Assembly (NCBI GenBank): GCA_900554085.1
Contig: USGA01000002.1
Span: 1-21,837, forward strand
Source: an uncultured Clostridia bacterium
GTDB taxonomy: Bacteria > Bacillota > Clostridia > Christensenellales > CAG-917
Reading direction: 5' to 3'
DNA: 21,837 bases
The notes under the pieces were generated by a model. It saw nothing but the letters and a program-made list of their open reading frames with translations, was not told the origin of the DNA and did not search any database. The position numbers and the translations under genes are program-made. This document shows, piece after piece, positions 21,629 to 21,837 of this stretch (the first letter of the stretch is position 1; the number at the start of each line of letters is the position of its first letter).

Positions 21629-21837
21629 ATGTATTATAAGGATCACAGCGCAGATTGGTGGAGAAAAAATGGGACATTGGGGTTTCCCTTGTCTTTGATT
21701 TTGTCCGCCGGCGCGGCACTGCTTTTATTCAGACCGAGTTTTGAATCATTTCAACAATATGTCGACAAAGAAGAATTGAAGCTAGTATATGTCTTCTTGG
21801 CGTTCGCAATGGTTATCGGTCAAATGATCGTACAAAG
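21629..21837 (+). CDS. Start of an unrecognised membrane protein (partial)
   Basis: The reading frame starts at ATG 21629, with GAGGTAA seven bases upstream as a good ribosome binding site, and runs off the right edge. The 69 visible residues begin MYYKDHSADWWRKNG and contain two hydrophobic stretches, LGFPLSLILSAGAALLLF (about 17-34) and LVYVFLAFAMVIGQMIV (about 52-68), both probably transmembrane helices. I do not recognise a family. Codons such as TTG, TAT and AAT are used more than in the rest of the window, and the DNA around it is clearly AT-richer, which may indicate recent acquisition. Confidence 0.65.
   Translation, partial: MYYKDHSADWWRKNGTLGFPLSLILSAGAALLLFRPSFESFQQYVDKEELKLVYVFLAFAMVIGQMIVQ

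Noticed and set aside
21435..21719. Minus-strand frame of 94 codons at the right edge
   Set aside because: No ribosome site, overlaps the better-supported plus-strand membrane gene, and the translation looks random.

Overview
The window looks like chromosomal DNA of an anaerobic, endospore-forming member of the Clostridia, probably a GC-rich gut-type lineage. Evidence for this is a pyruvate:ferredoxin oxidoreductase end, strong GGAGG-type ribosome binding sites, the sporulation genes spoIIR, sleB, ypeB and sigH, and a Firmicutes-style mrnC-rlmB-sigH cluster. No finer taxonomic placement is justified. I saw no tRNA, rRNA, CRISPR array or insertion sequence.

Left edge (1-1662): the 3' end of nifJ with a clear terminator, then a solitary glutamate-5-kinase-like amino acid kinase with its own promoter and a terminator that works in both directions.

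Uronate locus (1697-13220): nine genes on the minus strand run as one apparent operon from uxaC (12201) to a sugar phosphate isomerase/epimerase (1697). The first five encode the isomerase route of D-glucuronate catabolism: UxaC glucuronate isomerase, an SDR-type fructuronate reductase, UxuA mannonate dehydratase, KDG kinase and KDPG aldolase. They end in pyruvate and glyceraldehyde 3-phosphate. The last four encode a GH2 glycosidase, two paralogous Gfo/Idh/MocA oxidoreductases and a TIM-barrel isomerase/epimerase. The family mix of the last four resembles oxidative, non-hydrolytic deglycosylation systems, so the whole operon may release and degrade the sugar of unusual glucuronides. The KDG kinase gene carries a frameshift, either real or an assembly error. 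A divergent AraC-family regulator lies upstream, with a perfect 12-bp inverted repeat in the shared intergenic region. No transporter is encoded in the operon.

Sporulation and germination block (13399-16447): sleB-ypeB, encoding the spore cortex-lytic enzyme and its partner, is divergent from spoIIR. The short region between them carries sequences resembling a sigma-G promoter for sleB and a sigma-F promoter for spoIIR, overlapping at their -35 elements.

Right part (16593-21837): a small helical protein of unknown role, a large transglutaminase-like lipoprotein on the minus strand, and a tightly overlapping mrnC-rlmB-sigH operon whose mrnC may be translated from a leaderless mRNA. The window ends in an AT-richer stretch with an orphan minus-strand promoter and the start of an unrecognised membrane protein.
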